From Bacteroides mediterraneensis (GTDB lineage: Bacteria; Bacteroidota; Bacteroidia; Bacteroidales; Bacteroidaceae), in NCBI RefSeq assembly GCF_900128455.1, contig NZ_LT635783.1, positions 720,322 through 784,321 of the forward strand: a stretch of 64,000 nt of DNA, read 5' to 3'. The notes below the pieces were generated by a model. The model saw only the letters and a list, made by a program, of their open reading frames with translations. It searched no databases and had not been told where the DNA came from. Made by a program: the position numbers and the translations under genes. How positions within the stretch are numbered: the first letter of the stretch is position 1; the number at the start of each line of letters is the position of its first letter. Shown here piece by piece: positions 46,973 through 54,069 of this stretch.

Positions 46973-47878
46973 TTATAGACGCTTAGAGAGAGATTTTCGG
47001 TCGTGGTCCGCTTCTTTTTTCTGATTCTGTCGGGAGCGGCTTTGTCCGGGTTTTACCGTAGTACCTTTGTTCGGCTTTGCCTGAGGGCGAGTGGCCGGCC
47101 GTCTTTGTGGAGCGGCTTCAGGTCTTCGCTGTGGTTGGTTTTTTGGCCTTCTTTGCGGACGGGCTTCCGGACGGGCCTGAGGCCGGTTGTTGGGCTTTTG
47201 TACAGGTCGGTAGTCCGGTCTGCCGTTGGCCACGGGTTGGTGTCCCGGGCGGGGAGCCGGTGTCCAGTGATTGTCTTTAGGCGGGCGGTTTCCCGGTTTG
47301 GGCCTGGCAAAATCCTTGGGACGCAGCTGGGGACTGATATGGCACGGACGGGTGTACACCGGATGACGATAGCGTATCGGATAGTTTCTCCGGTAGAAGC
47401 TGGCGCCGCCGAAATGGGCCCGGCAGTGTCCTCCCCGGTAGGTCAGGTAGTGGCGGGGCGGGCCGAAGTAAAAATAGTTCCGGTTGGGATATACCTGATA
47501 AATACGGAGGTAGCACACGCTGTTGAGGGCATAAATGGGGCGGAAGAAGTATTCTATTCCCATGAAGCGTACATATTCCGCATTGGAAAGTACCCAGCGG
47601 AGGTCATCGTTGCGTTCGTCCAGGTAGCGGTAGTAGGCATCCAAGGCGCGGCTGTCGGCTATGGCGATGCCTGAAAGGTAAGGACCTACGTTGTTCAGGA
47701 AATCATAGTTGATTTCATACAGATCGTTGTATTGGTCGGTGCTCAGATGCAGTTCGAAGGCCATGCGGTCGGTCAGGAAGCGTGCGTTGATTCGGAAGTC
47801 TCCGAGGCCGGAAGCGCGACCGGACAAGGCGGTCAGGCAGAAGGCCAGTAAGCAGAGGAAAAATGTCTTTGTTTTCAT
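46973..47878 (-). CDS. Secreted protein with Pro/Arg-rich C-terminal tail, function unknown
   Basis: The 301-residue protein has a signal peptide (about 1-22) and an N-terminal globular part (about 25-180) rich in Tyr, Arg and Phe (INYDFLNNVGPYLSG, YFYFGPPRHYLTYRGGHCRAHFGG). The tail from about residue 185 is almost entirely Pro, Arg, Gln, Lys and Asn, with repeated RP and PQRRP units. It is very basic and probably disordered, so it could bind anionic envelope polymers. I do not recognise a named family beyond similar Bacteroides proteins. A -7-like box with a TTGACC upstream supports its own promoter. Confidence 0.7.
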   Translation of the reverse strand: MKTKTFFLCLLAFCLTALSGRASGLGDFRINARFLTDRMAFELHLSTDQYNDLYEINYDFLNNVGPYLSGIAIADSRALDAYYRYLDERNDDLRWVLSNAEYVRFMGIEYFFRPIYALNSVCYLRIYQVYPNRNYFYFGPPRHYLTYRGGHCRAHFGGASFYRRNYPIRYRHPVYTRPCHISPQLRPKDFARPKPGNRPPKDNHWTPAPRPGHQPVANGRPDYRPVQKPNNRPQARPEARPQRRPKNQPQRRPEAAPQRRPATRPQAKPNKGTTVKPGQSRSRQNQKKEADHDRKSLSKRL

Positions 47879-47930
47879 AAGCGTTGTCTTTACCGGCTGA
47901 ATGTGATTCCTTCAGCTTTTTGTTATGTGA

Positions 47931-47961
47931 CAAAATTAGCAGAAGAAAAAGCGCGGGTCAA
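47931..47961 (-). promoter_or_regulatory. Candidate promoter for the Pro/Arg-rich protein gene
   Basis: On the minus strand TTGACC (47956-47961) is followed after 17 bases by TAATTTTG (47931-47938). The start codon lies 52 bases downstream. Confidence 0.45.
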
Positions 47962-48024
47962 GATGAAAACGCCCATTCTTTGATAGGGTTTTCCCTATCT
48001 TGTATAGGAATTTCGCCGTTTGGC

Positions 48025-49023
48025 TTACCGGATAATCTTGAGGAATTTCTCGATGTCTCTCCGAATCATCTGATAAAGAGGCGAGTGAGTATAGAAGTTG
48101 TTCCGGTGGATGACGACTTCCACGCCCACCTGGCTCCGTTGGTAGCTGGTCAGTTCGTTGTGCAGCTGCATGTCGTGGAGGGCCAGGTCATGAATCTGCT
48201 GTTCCCGTTCCCGGCGCAGCACGGTGCATACGGGGATTAACAGGCGCAGTACCACGTTGTCCATGATGTGATGGCCTTGGATGAACATATAGGTGTTGTC
48301 GGGATGTACACCGAGCTGTTCGAATTCTTTTTTCATGTCTTCAATTTCTCCCAAGGCATCGGGGTGACGGTGTTCCAGGTCGTGCAGTTTCCGGTTGACT
48401 TTTTTCGCCATGTTTTCCAGGCTACGTTCCGGATGGTGGGTGCTGACCTGATCCAGCTTGACGTACGAACAGAAATCCAGCAGGGAGAATTCGGAAAGGA
48501 TGTGCCGGCGGTAGAACCATACCGACCAGATGAACAGCGGATAAGCAATCTGGGAATACAGTTTCATGAACTCCACAAAGTTGATGAGCTTGTGGTCGTT
48601 CAGGGTAGCCATGACACAGACCTCGTGCAACCCTTCCGCGTAGCAATGATAGTTTTCGATGGCGTAGGCGTAGGTTTGCATCACGTAGGGACTTTCGATG
48701 ATGTATTGGGAAGTATGGGTACGTCCTTGCAGGAGATAGTCGTAATCGCTGTCCACACAGGCAATCATGTTCTCACCCAGCTGTTTTCCGAGTTGGTTCA
48801 TCAGTACGGTTTTCTTGCCTTTGGCCAACGATGTCTGGGAAGGCAGCATCACTTCGAAGTAACGGGTGTTGTCTTCGTATTCCGAGAGGATGGTTCTCCA
48901 GAAAGAAATATCATCGTAGCTTTCCACGTAAGCCACGATTTTTCTTCTCGCACGTTTGGGCTTGAGGCTGTTGGCCGCTCCAATGTACAGGGAAGAAAGG
49001 TTCTCAGTCAGTCTTTTTCCCAT
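48025..49023 (-). CDS. DUF4435 protein, TOPRIM-like; AriB-type candidate nuclease
   Basis: This 332-residue cytoplasmic protein belongs to the DUF4435 group. Near the N-terminus VAYVESYDDISFW (Glu34, Asp37/38) resembles TOPRIM motif 1, and IACVDSDYDYLL (Asp91, Asp93, Asp95) resembles the TOPRIM DxD motif, so metal-binding residues look intact. The C-terminal two thirds are helical. It starts 15 bases after the AAA ATPase gene on the same strand. From published work, DUF4435 with an AAA_15 ATPase forms PARIS, where AriB is a tRNA-cutting toxin released by AriA on phage infection. Similarity to AriB here is inferred from families and order, not from alignment. It could be a related non-defence pair. 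Confidence 0.72.
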   Translation of the reverse strand: MGKRLTENLSSLYIGAANSLKPKRARRKIVAYVESYDDISFWRTILSEYEDNTRYFEVMLPSQTSLAKGKKTVLMNQLGKQLGENMIACVDSDYDYLLQGRTHTSQYIIESPYVMQTYAYAIENYHCYAEGLHEVCVMATLNDHKLINFVEFMKLYSQIAYPLFIWSVWFYRRHILSEFSLLDFCSYVKLDQVSTHHPERSLENMAKKVNRKLHDLEHRHPDALGEIEDMKKEFEQLGVHPDNTYMFIQGHHIMDNVVLRLLIPVCTVLRREREQQIHDLALHDMQLHNELTSYQRSQVGVEVVIHRNNFYTHSPLYQMIRRDIEKFLKIIR

Positions 49024-49038
49024 ACGGCTACTTCTTTT

Positions 49039-49863
49039 TTAACGGGTTGTAATGTCACTCACTTCGGTCACGGCATCCATCCAGCCGTTCATGATGAGGG
49101 CCGGAGAGTGGGTGGTCAGGATGATTTGTACGTTCGGATTCAGGCTCCGGATGAGGGAAATGAGGCGCTGCTGCCATTCCACGTGAAGAGAGATTTCCGG
49201 CTCGTCCATGAAAAGGGTACACGGTTGGTTGTCTTGCACCAGTACGGTGAGCAGGATGACCAGCATCTGCTTTTCGCCGGAAGACAGCTGGTAGGGCGTC
49301 AGGATGTCACCGTCCTGTTCAAACAGAATTTCGTTGTTCTGGCGGAGGATTTTCTTTCCGGTCTCACTGAACAAATCGTCCATCAGGTCCTGAAAATGCG
49401 TCTTCGGTCGGGAGATATCGGCCGCCTTTGCCTGATTCTCCGGCTTTCCACTCGTCAGCAGAGAGATAATCCGGTTGCCGATGTTCACCTGATAATCCAG
49501 GTAGCGCCGCTGGAGCAGATAAAGCTGCCAGTCGAGTTCCGTCTTCACGTTTTGGTTCCCGATTTTATCCAGCAGTCCCGCGCTGAGCAGCGGACGGTCG
49601 AAACTGCGTATTACATCGAAATGGATGTAGGTGGCATCTTCCGGATAGAAGGTGAACGAGACTCCTTCATGCACTCCGTTGCTGAGGGCACCGCCTTCCA
49701 GGTCGCTCAGACGGCGTACGGAGTTGTTCAGAATCGTGCTTTTCCCGATACCGTTCACTCCGCTCAGGATGTTGACGTCCGGGCGTAAATCCCAGGCAAT
49801 GTTTTTCCGGCCCCATAAGCCTTTAATCTCAATGCGCTTGATGTATTCAGCTTGTTTCTTCAT
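49039..49863 (-). CDS. AAA/ABC-type ATPase partnered with DUF4435 (AriA-like candidate)
   Basis: This 274-residue SMC/ABC-like ATPase has Walker A GVNGIGKST (35-43), the signature LSSGEKQ (193-199), Walker B TLFMDEPE (Asp220, Glu221) and an H-loop TTHSP (His252). This is the AAA_15/AAA_21 arrangement. The insert between Walker A and the signature is about 150 residues and helical without a long coiled coil. It is therefore a compact member, which I believe to be shorter than characterised AriA proteins. It is the first gene of a two-gene operon with the DUF4435 gene and is divergent from a helicase gene. It probably senses something and controls its partner. Confidence 0.8.
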   Translation of the reverse strand: MKKQAEYIKRIEIKGLWGRKNIAWDLRPDVNILSGVNGIGKSTILNNSVRRLSDLEGGALSNGVHEGVSFTFYPEDATYIHFDVIRSFDRPLLSAGLLDKIGNQNVKTELDWQLYLLQRRYLDYQVNIGNRIISLLTSGKPENQAKAADISRPKTHFQDLMDDLFSETGKKILRQNNEILFEQDGDILTPYQLSSGEKQMLVILLTVLVQDNQPCTLFMDEPEISLHVEWQQRLISLIRSLNPNVQIILTTHSPALIMNGWMDAVTEVSDITTR

Positions 49864-49887
49864 GGCTGTCTTTGTTTACACGTCAAA

Positions 49888-49919
49888 CAAAAATAGCAAA
49901 TTATCGGGAATAAATCAAC
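49888..49919 (-). promoter_or_regulatory. Promoter for the ATPase-DUF4435 pair
   Basis: On the minus strand GTTG (49916-49919), 20 bases, then TATTTTTG (49888-49895), 25 bases before the start codon. The -7 box matches exactly; the -33 differs by one base. Confidence 0.5.
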
Positions 49920-49949
49920 GGGGAGCCGGTTCTTTTTTCAAAAACCTCG

Positions 49950-49957
49950 TAACTTTG
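49950..49957 (+). promoter_or_regulatory. Candidate -7 box for the helicase gene
   Basis: TAACTTTG matches TAnnTTTG, giving a leader of about 85 bases before the ATG at 50048. The -33 is not clear. Confidence 0.45.
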
Positions 49958-50047
49958 CAGAAATTAGGGGGAAAGAGGGCTTCCACATGAGCGTGAAAAG
50001 GTTTTTTGTGGCTGAAAGCCCGACCTCTGCAAGCTGAAAAAGAGAAA

Positions 50048-51940
50048 ATGAAGAAAGAAAATACAGTCATCCAATCGCCGGTGTTGTACTTGCAGCATCA
50101 GTATGAGCTGTTGAAGCTGGAGTATGAATATGAGAAAGCGCAGTTCAAGCAGCAGACCGAACTGATGGGCATCGGACGGAAAATCAAGCGGGGCATGTGC
50201 TGGTATCCCTTGTCGTTGGGAAGAAGTTATTACAACGCCTTGAACCAGCTGGTCATCGAGGTGGAACGGAAAGAGGACAAGGAGATTGAGCATCTGTTCG
50301 AGTATGGGCGTCCGGTGTGTTTCTTTACGCAGGACTTGTCGGGCAAACTGACCTACCTGAACTTTGTGGCCACGGTGAATTATGTGGAGGAAGACCGCAT
50401 GGTGGTGATTCTGCCGGATGCCAATGCGTTGCTGGCTTTGCAGAGCAAGGAAGTGCTGGGGGTACAGCTGTATTTCGATGAGACCAGCTACCGGCTGATG
50501 TTCGAGGCACTCAAGCAGGTTCTTAGTGCGAAGAACAACCGTCTGGCAGAGCTGAGGGACATTTTCCATGGCACACAGCCCGTATCCACCTTCTCGTTTC
50601 AGCCGGTGCGTTTCCCGTGGTTGAATGCCACGCAGGAAGAGGCGGTCAACAAGGTGTTGCATGCCAAGGATGTGGCCATCGTACACGGCCCTCCCGGAAC
50701 GGGAAAGACGACCACGCTGGTGGAAGCCATTTATGAAACCCTCCACCGGGAAAATCAGGTGCTGGTCTGCGCACAGAGCAACATGGCCGTCGACTGGATC
50801 AGTGAGAAGCTGGTCGACCGGGGCGTGAGTGTGCTGCGCATCGGAAATCCCAGCCGGGTAAACGACAAGATGCTGTCGTTCACCTATGAGCGGCGTTTCG
50901 AGGCCCATCCGGACTACCCTCAGCTGTGGAGCATCCGCAAGGCCGTGCGCGAACTGTATACCCGCAGCCGGAAAGGGGCCGACCGGGAGAGTATCCGGCA
51001 GAAAATCAATTCGCTGAAAGACCGGGCCACGGAACTGGAAATCCGCATCAACGAGGCTTTGTTCAGTGAGGCAAGGGTGATTGCCTGCACGCTGGTGGGG
51101 AGCGCCAACCGTCTGCTGATGGGACAGAAGTTCGGAACGGTATTCATTGACGAGGCGGCACAGGCGTTGGAAGCGGCCTGCTGGATTCCGTTGCGGAAAG
51201 CCGACCGGGTGATTCTGGCCGGCGACCATTGTCAGTTGCCGCCTACGGTGAAATGTCCGGAGGCCCTGCGTGCCGGACTGGGGCATACGCTGATGCAGTG
51301 CATTGTGAAGAACAAGCCGGAGGTGGTGTCTCTGTTGAAGGTGCAGTACCGTATGAACGACGAAATCATGCGCTTTTCGTCCGACTGGTTTTACGGGGGC
51401 ATGCTTCGTTCGGCTCCCGAAGTGAAATACCGCAGCATCCTGGACTTCGATACCCCGATTGAATGGGTCAATACCGAAGGGATGGATTGCAACGAGGAGT
51501 TCGTAGGCGAAAACTACGGGCGCATCAACAAGCCGGAGGCGGAACTGTCCATCGGGCAGTTGAAGGAATACATCACGAAAATCGGCCGGGAGCGTTTCCT
51601 GGAAGAACGCATCGACGTGGGGCTGATTTCGCCGTACAAGGCGCAGGTGCAGTACCTCCGCCAGCTGGTCAAGAAAGATGCGTTCTTCAAGCCCTACCGT
51701 TCCTTGATTACCATCAATACGGTGGACGGTTTCCAAGGGCAGGAACGCGACGTCATCCTCATCAGTTTGGTACGGGCCAACGAGGACGGACAGATTGGTT
51801 TCCTGAACGATTTGCGCCGTATGAACGTGGCCATCACGCGGGCCCGCATGAAACTCATTATTCTGGGGGATGCTTCCACTTTGACAAAACATGCTTTTTA
51901 TAGGAAGCTCTACGAGTATATCGGCAGTCTGCGGGAGTGA
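50048..51940 (+). CDS. SF1B (Upf1/IGHMBP2-like) DNA/RNA helicase
   Basis: I start it at the ATG at 50048 after GAGAAA, giving 630 residues; the frame is open from 50006 without conserved sequence. Helicase motifs are complete: motif I HGPPGTGKTTT (about 213), Ia QSNMAVDWISEKL, motif II FIDEAAQ (Asp368, Glu369), III LAGDHCQLPPT, IV QYRMNDEIM, V NTVDGFQGQERDVILISLVRAN and VI MNVAITRARMKL. The N-terminal 190 residues contain a family-specific oligonucleotide-binding region. This is a common single-gene helicase in Bacteroidetes, probably in nucleic-acid repair or RNA handling. It diverges from the ATPase-DUF4435 pair. Confidence 0.9.
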   Translation: MKKENTVIQSPVLYLQHQYELLKLEYEYEKAQFKQQTELMGIGRKIKRGMCWYPLSLGRSYYNALNQLVIEVERKEDKEIEHLFEYGRPVCFFTQDLSGKLTYLNFVATVNYVEEDRMVVILPDANALLALQSKEVLGVQLYFDETSYRLMFEALKQVLSAKNNRLAELRDIFHGTQPVSTFSFQPVRFPWLNATQEEAVNKVLHAKDVAIVHGPPGTGKTTTLVEAIYETLHRENQVLVCAQSNMAVDWISEKLVDRGVSVLRIGNPSRVNDKMLSFTYERRFEAHPDYPQLWSIRKAVRELYTRSRKGADRESIRQKINSLKDRATELEIRINEALFSEARVIACTLVGSANRLLMGQKFGTVFIDEAAQALEAACWIPLRKADRVILAGDHCQLPPTVKCPEALRAGLGHTLMQCIVKNKPEVVSLLKVQYRMNDEIMRFSSDWFYGGMLRSAPEVKYRSILDFDTPIEWVNTEGMDCNEEFVGENYGRINKPEAELSIGQLKEYITKIGRERFLEERIDVGLISPYKAQVQYLRQLVKKDAFFKPYRSLITINTVDGFQGQERDVILISLVRANEDGQIGFLNDLRRMNVAITRARMKLIILGDASTLTKHAFYRKLYEYIGSLRE

Positions 51941-52018
51941 ATTCGGAAATCGGGAGAAGGATATTCGCAAAATTTGATTATCTTTATCCCGATTTTATTC
52001 ACACTATTCTAATTTTTT

Positions 52019-53617
52019 ATGTTGACAGACTTACTGCAAACTTCGTATTTTGCAATTTTCTTGATTGTAGCCTTGGGCTTTATGCTCGGACGTATCAAAG
52101 TGATGGGGTTGTCGCTCGATGTGTCTGCCGTGATTTTTATCGCCCTTGCTTTCGGGCATTGGGGCGTGTCTATTCCAAAGGAACTGGGAACCTTCGGGTT
52201 GGTGCTGTTCATTTTCACTATCGGCATCCAGGCCGGTCCGGGTTTCTTTCATTCTTTCCGGAGCAAAGGAAAGACCTTGATTCTGATTACCTTGCTGATT
52301 GTGGCTTCTGCCTGTCTGACGGGGGTGGCCATGAAGTATCTTTTCGATATCGATACGCCCAGTATCGTGGGACTGATTGCGGGGGCGCTGACCAGTACGC
52401 CGGGTTTGGCGGTGGCTATCGACAGCACGCAGTCGCCGCTGGCTTCCATTGCCTACGGTATCGCCTATCCGTTTGGGGTGATTGGGGTGATTTTATTCGT
52501 GAAACTGCTTCCCAAGCTGATGCGTATCGACTTGAATGAAGAGGCCAGACGTTTGGAAAAGGAACGGCGCAGCCAGTTCCCGGAGCTGAACACTTGTCTG
52601 TTCAAAGTGACCAACCCTACGGTTTTCAACCGTACCCTGATTCAGTTGAATATCCGGGCCATGACGGGTGCCGTGATTTCGCGTTTGAAGCGGGGCGATG
52701 AGATTCTGATTCCGAAAGCCCATACCGTGTTGCAGGAAGGCGACCACATCCAGGCGGTGGGCAGTGAGGATTCCCTGAAGAATCTGGCTCTGATGCTGGG
52801 CGAACGGGAGGAAGGAGAACTTCCACTGCGCCATACGCAAAGCATCGAATCCTTGTTGCTGACCAAGAAAGATATGATTAACAAGCAGCTGGGTGAACTC
52901 AACTTGCAGAAGAACTTCGGTTGTACGGTAACCCGCATCCGCCGAAGCGGCATCGACTTGTCTCCCTCTCCGGAACTGGCCCTGAAGTTTGGCGACAAAC
53001 TGATGGTGGTGGGCGAAAAGGAAGGGATACAAGGAGTGGCCCGGTTGCTGGGGAATGACGTGAAACGCCTTTCGGATACCGATTTCTTCCCCATTGCCAT
53101 GGGTATTGTGCTGGGCGTGCTGTTCGGTAAACTGAATATTTCTTTCGGAGGAGGGATGACCTTCTCTCCGGGACTGACCGGGGGCGTGCTGATGATGGCG
53201 TTGTTCCTGAGTGCCATTGGCAAGACGGGACCGATTATCTGGTCCATGTCGGGACCGGCCAACCAGCTGTTGCGTCAGTTGGGCTTGCTGCTGTTCCTGG
53301 CCGAAGTGGGTACGTCTGCCGGAAAAACCTTGGTGGCTACCTTCCAGGAGAGCGGTTTCCTGCTTTTCGGGGTAGGTGCTTTGATTACCCTCGTACCGAT
53401 GCTGCTGGCGGCTGTCGTGGGACGGCTGGTGTTTAAGGTCAGTCTGCTCGATTTGCTGGGTACCATTACCGGCGGTATGACCAGTACCCCGGGACTTGCG
53501 GCTGCCGACTCCATGACCGACAGTAACATACCGGGAGTAGCTTACGCTACAGTATATCCCATCGCCATGGTGTTCCTAATTCTGTTTATTCAGTTGATTG
53601 CACTGGCAGTAATATAG
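52019..53617 (+). CDS. AspT/YidE-family transporter with two TrkA-C domains
   Basis: This 532-residue inner-membrane protein has two homologous membrane halves. Each has a re-entrant-type motif: GLIAGALTSTPGLAVAIDS in the first and GTITGGMTSTPGLAAADSM in the second. Two central TrkA-C domains (about 190-350, for example LKRGDEILIPKAHTVLQEGDHIQAVG and LKFGDKLMVVGEKEGI) lie between the halves. This is the aspartate:alanine exchanger family layout. E. coli YidE and YbjL belong to it; the substrate is unknown. A terminator follows. Confidence 0.9.
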   Translation: MLTDLLQTSYFAIFLIVALGFMLGRIKVMGLSLDVSAVIFIALAFGHWGVSIPKELGTFGLVLFIFTIGIQAGPGFFHSFRSKGKTLILITLLIVASACLTGVAMKYLFDIDTPSIVGLIAGALTSTPGLAVAIDSTQSPLASIAYGIAYPFGVIGVILFVKLLPKLMRIDLNEEARRLEKERRSQFPELNTCLFKVTNPTVFNRTLIQLNIRAMTGAVISRLKRGDEILIPKAHTVLQEGDHIQAVGSEDSLKNLALMLGEREEGELPLRHTQSIESLLLTKKDMINKQLGELNLQKNFGCTVTRIRRSGIDLSPSPELALKFGDKLMVVGEKEGIQGVARLLGNDVKRLSDTDFFPIAMGIVLGVLFGKLNISFGGGMTFSPGLTGGVLMMALFLSAIGKTGPIIWSMSGPANQLLRQLGLLLFLAEVGTSAGKTLVATFQESGFLLFGVGALITLVPMLLAAVVGRLVFKVSLLDLLGTITGGMTSTPGLAAADSMTDSNIPGVAYATVYPIAMVFLILFIQLIALAVI

Positions 53618-53651
53618 TATTTGAGAAGGCTTGCTTTGCCTTCGGTGAGGA

Positions 53652-53702
53652 AATCCTGAAAGTCTGCATCTGTAAAGAGGGAGGCTTTCAGGATTTTTTT
53701 TG
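53652..53702 (+). terminator. Terminator after the AspT-family gene
   Basis: AATCCTGAAAG (53652-53662) pairs with CTTTCAGGATT (53685-53695), followed by a run of T. Confidence 0.88.
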
Positions 53703-53790
53703 TCGTATCCAGCAGATACTTTCAGCAGCCCCTGAGATAAAGTTCAGAGGCCTTGTCGCATACTTCTTTTTGTCCTGAAGAATCCTCTGT

Positions 53791-53870
53791 TTCACACTGC
53801 GGGATTTGTATTCCACACTGTGAAATATATATCCCACACTGTGGTTTTTGTATCCCACAGTGTGGGACAG
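53791..53870. repeat. Four palindromic units repeated at exactly 21 bp
   Basis: The core CACACTG (CACAGTG in the last unit) starts at 53793, 53814, 53835 and 53856, exactly 21 bp apart. The units are odd-length palindromes around a central C or G, best seen as CCACACTGTGG in unit 3 and CCCACAGTGTGGG in unit 4. Linkers are AT-rich (such as ATTTGTAT, ATATATAT). The layout copies the 22-bp array at 13938-14041 with unrelated sequence. Confidence 0.88.
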
Positions 53871-53995
53871 AGAAATTGTCCCGAAGTTTGGGAGAAAATA
53901 TAGGGGAAAATGAAAGTTTTTGTAGGGGCAAGTTTTATTTTTGCTGGGGAAGATGAGTCCTAATCTTGGAACAAATTAGGATAAATTCTTCTCCT

Positions 53996-54029
53996 TTTGT
54001 TCTTTTCACTTGGTTTTTCACTATATTTG
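53996..54029 (+). promoter_or_regulatory. Promoter for the AAA/PD-(D/E)XK gene
   Basis: TTTG (53996-53999), 22 bases, then TATATTTG (54022-54029). The ATG at 54070 is 40 bases downstream. Confidence 0.6.
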
Positions 54030-54069
54030 TAATTAACAATTACTTCATCCTAATTATCAATTGAATCGT

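Larger units (their letters stand above)
53618..54069. other. 452-bp intergenic region with terminator, repeat array and promoter
   Basis: In order it holds a terminator for the transporter gene (53652-53702), a four-unit 21-bp palindrome array (53791-53870), a 7-bp inverted repeat TCCTAAT/ATTAGGA (53958-53981) with a further TCCTAAT at 54048, and a promoter (53996-54029). Short open frames cross the array on both strands but look like by-products of its period. Confidence 0.75.

Noticed and set aside
48268..49788. A 506-codon open frame on the plus strand crossing both the DUF4435 and ATPase genes
   Set aside because: It is antisense to two genes with complete family motifs, has no recognisable domain, and results from codon bias leaving the reverse frame free of stops.
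49964..51970. A 668-codon open frame antisense to the helicase gene
   Set aside because: The plus-strand gene has all SF1 helicase motifs; the reverse frame is His- and Gln-rich shadow sequence.
53722..53956. Two short open frames on opposite strands with Cys-rich seven-residue repeats
   Set aside because: The heptad peptide arises because the 21-bp palindrome period is a multiple of three; both strands give similar repeats, and neither has a signal, start context or family.
54061..54069. TTG start for the AAA/PD-(D/E)XK gene
   Set aside because: An ATG three codons later fits the family start (MKYPIGIQSF) and needs no rare start codon.
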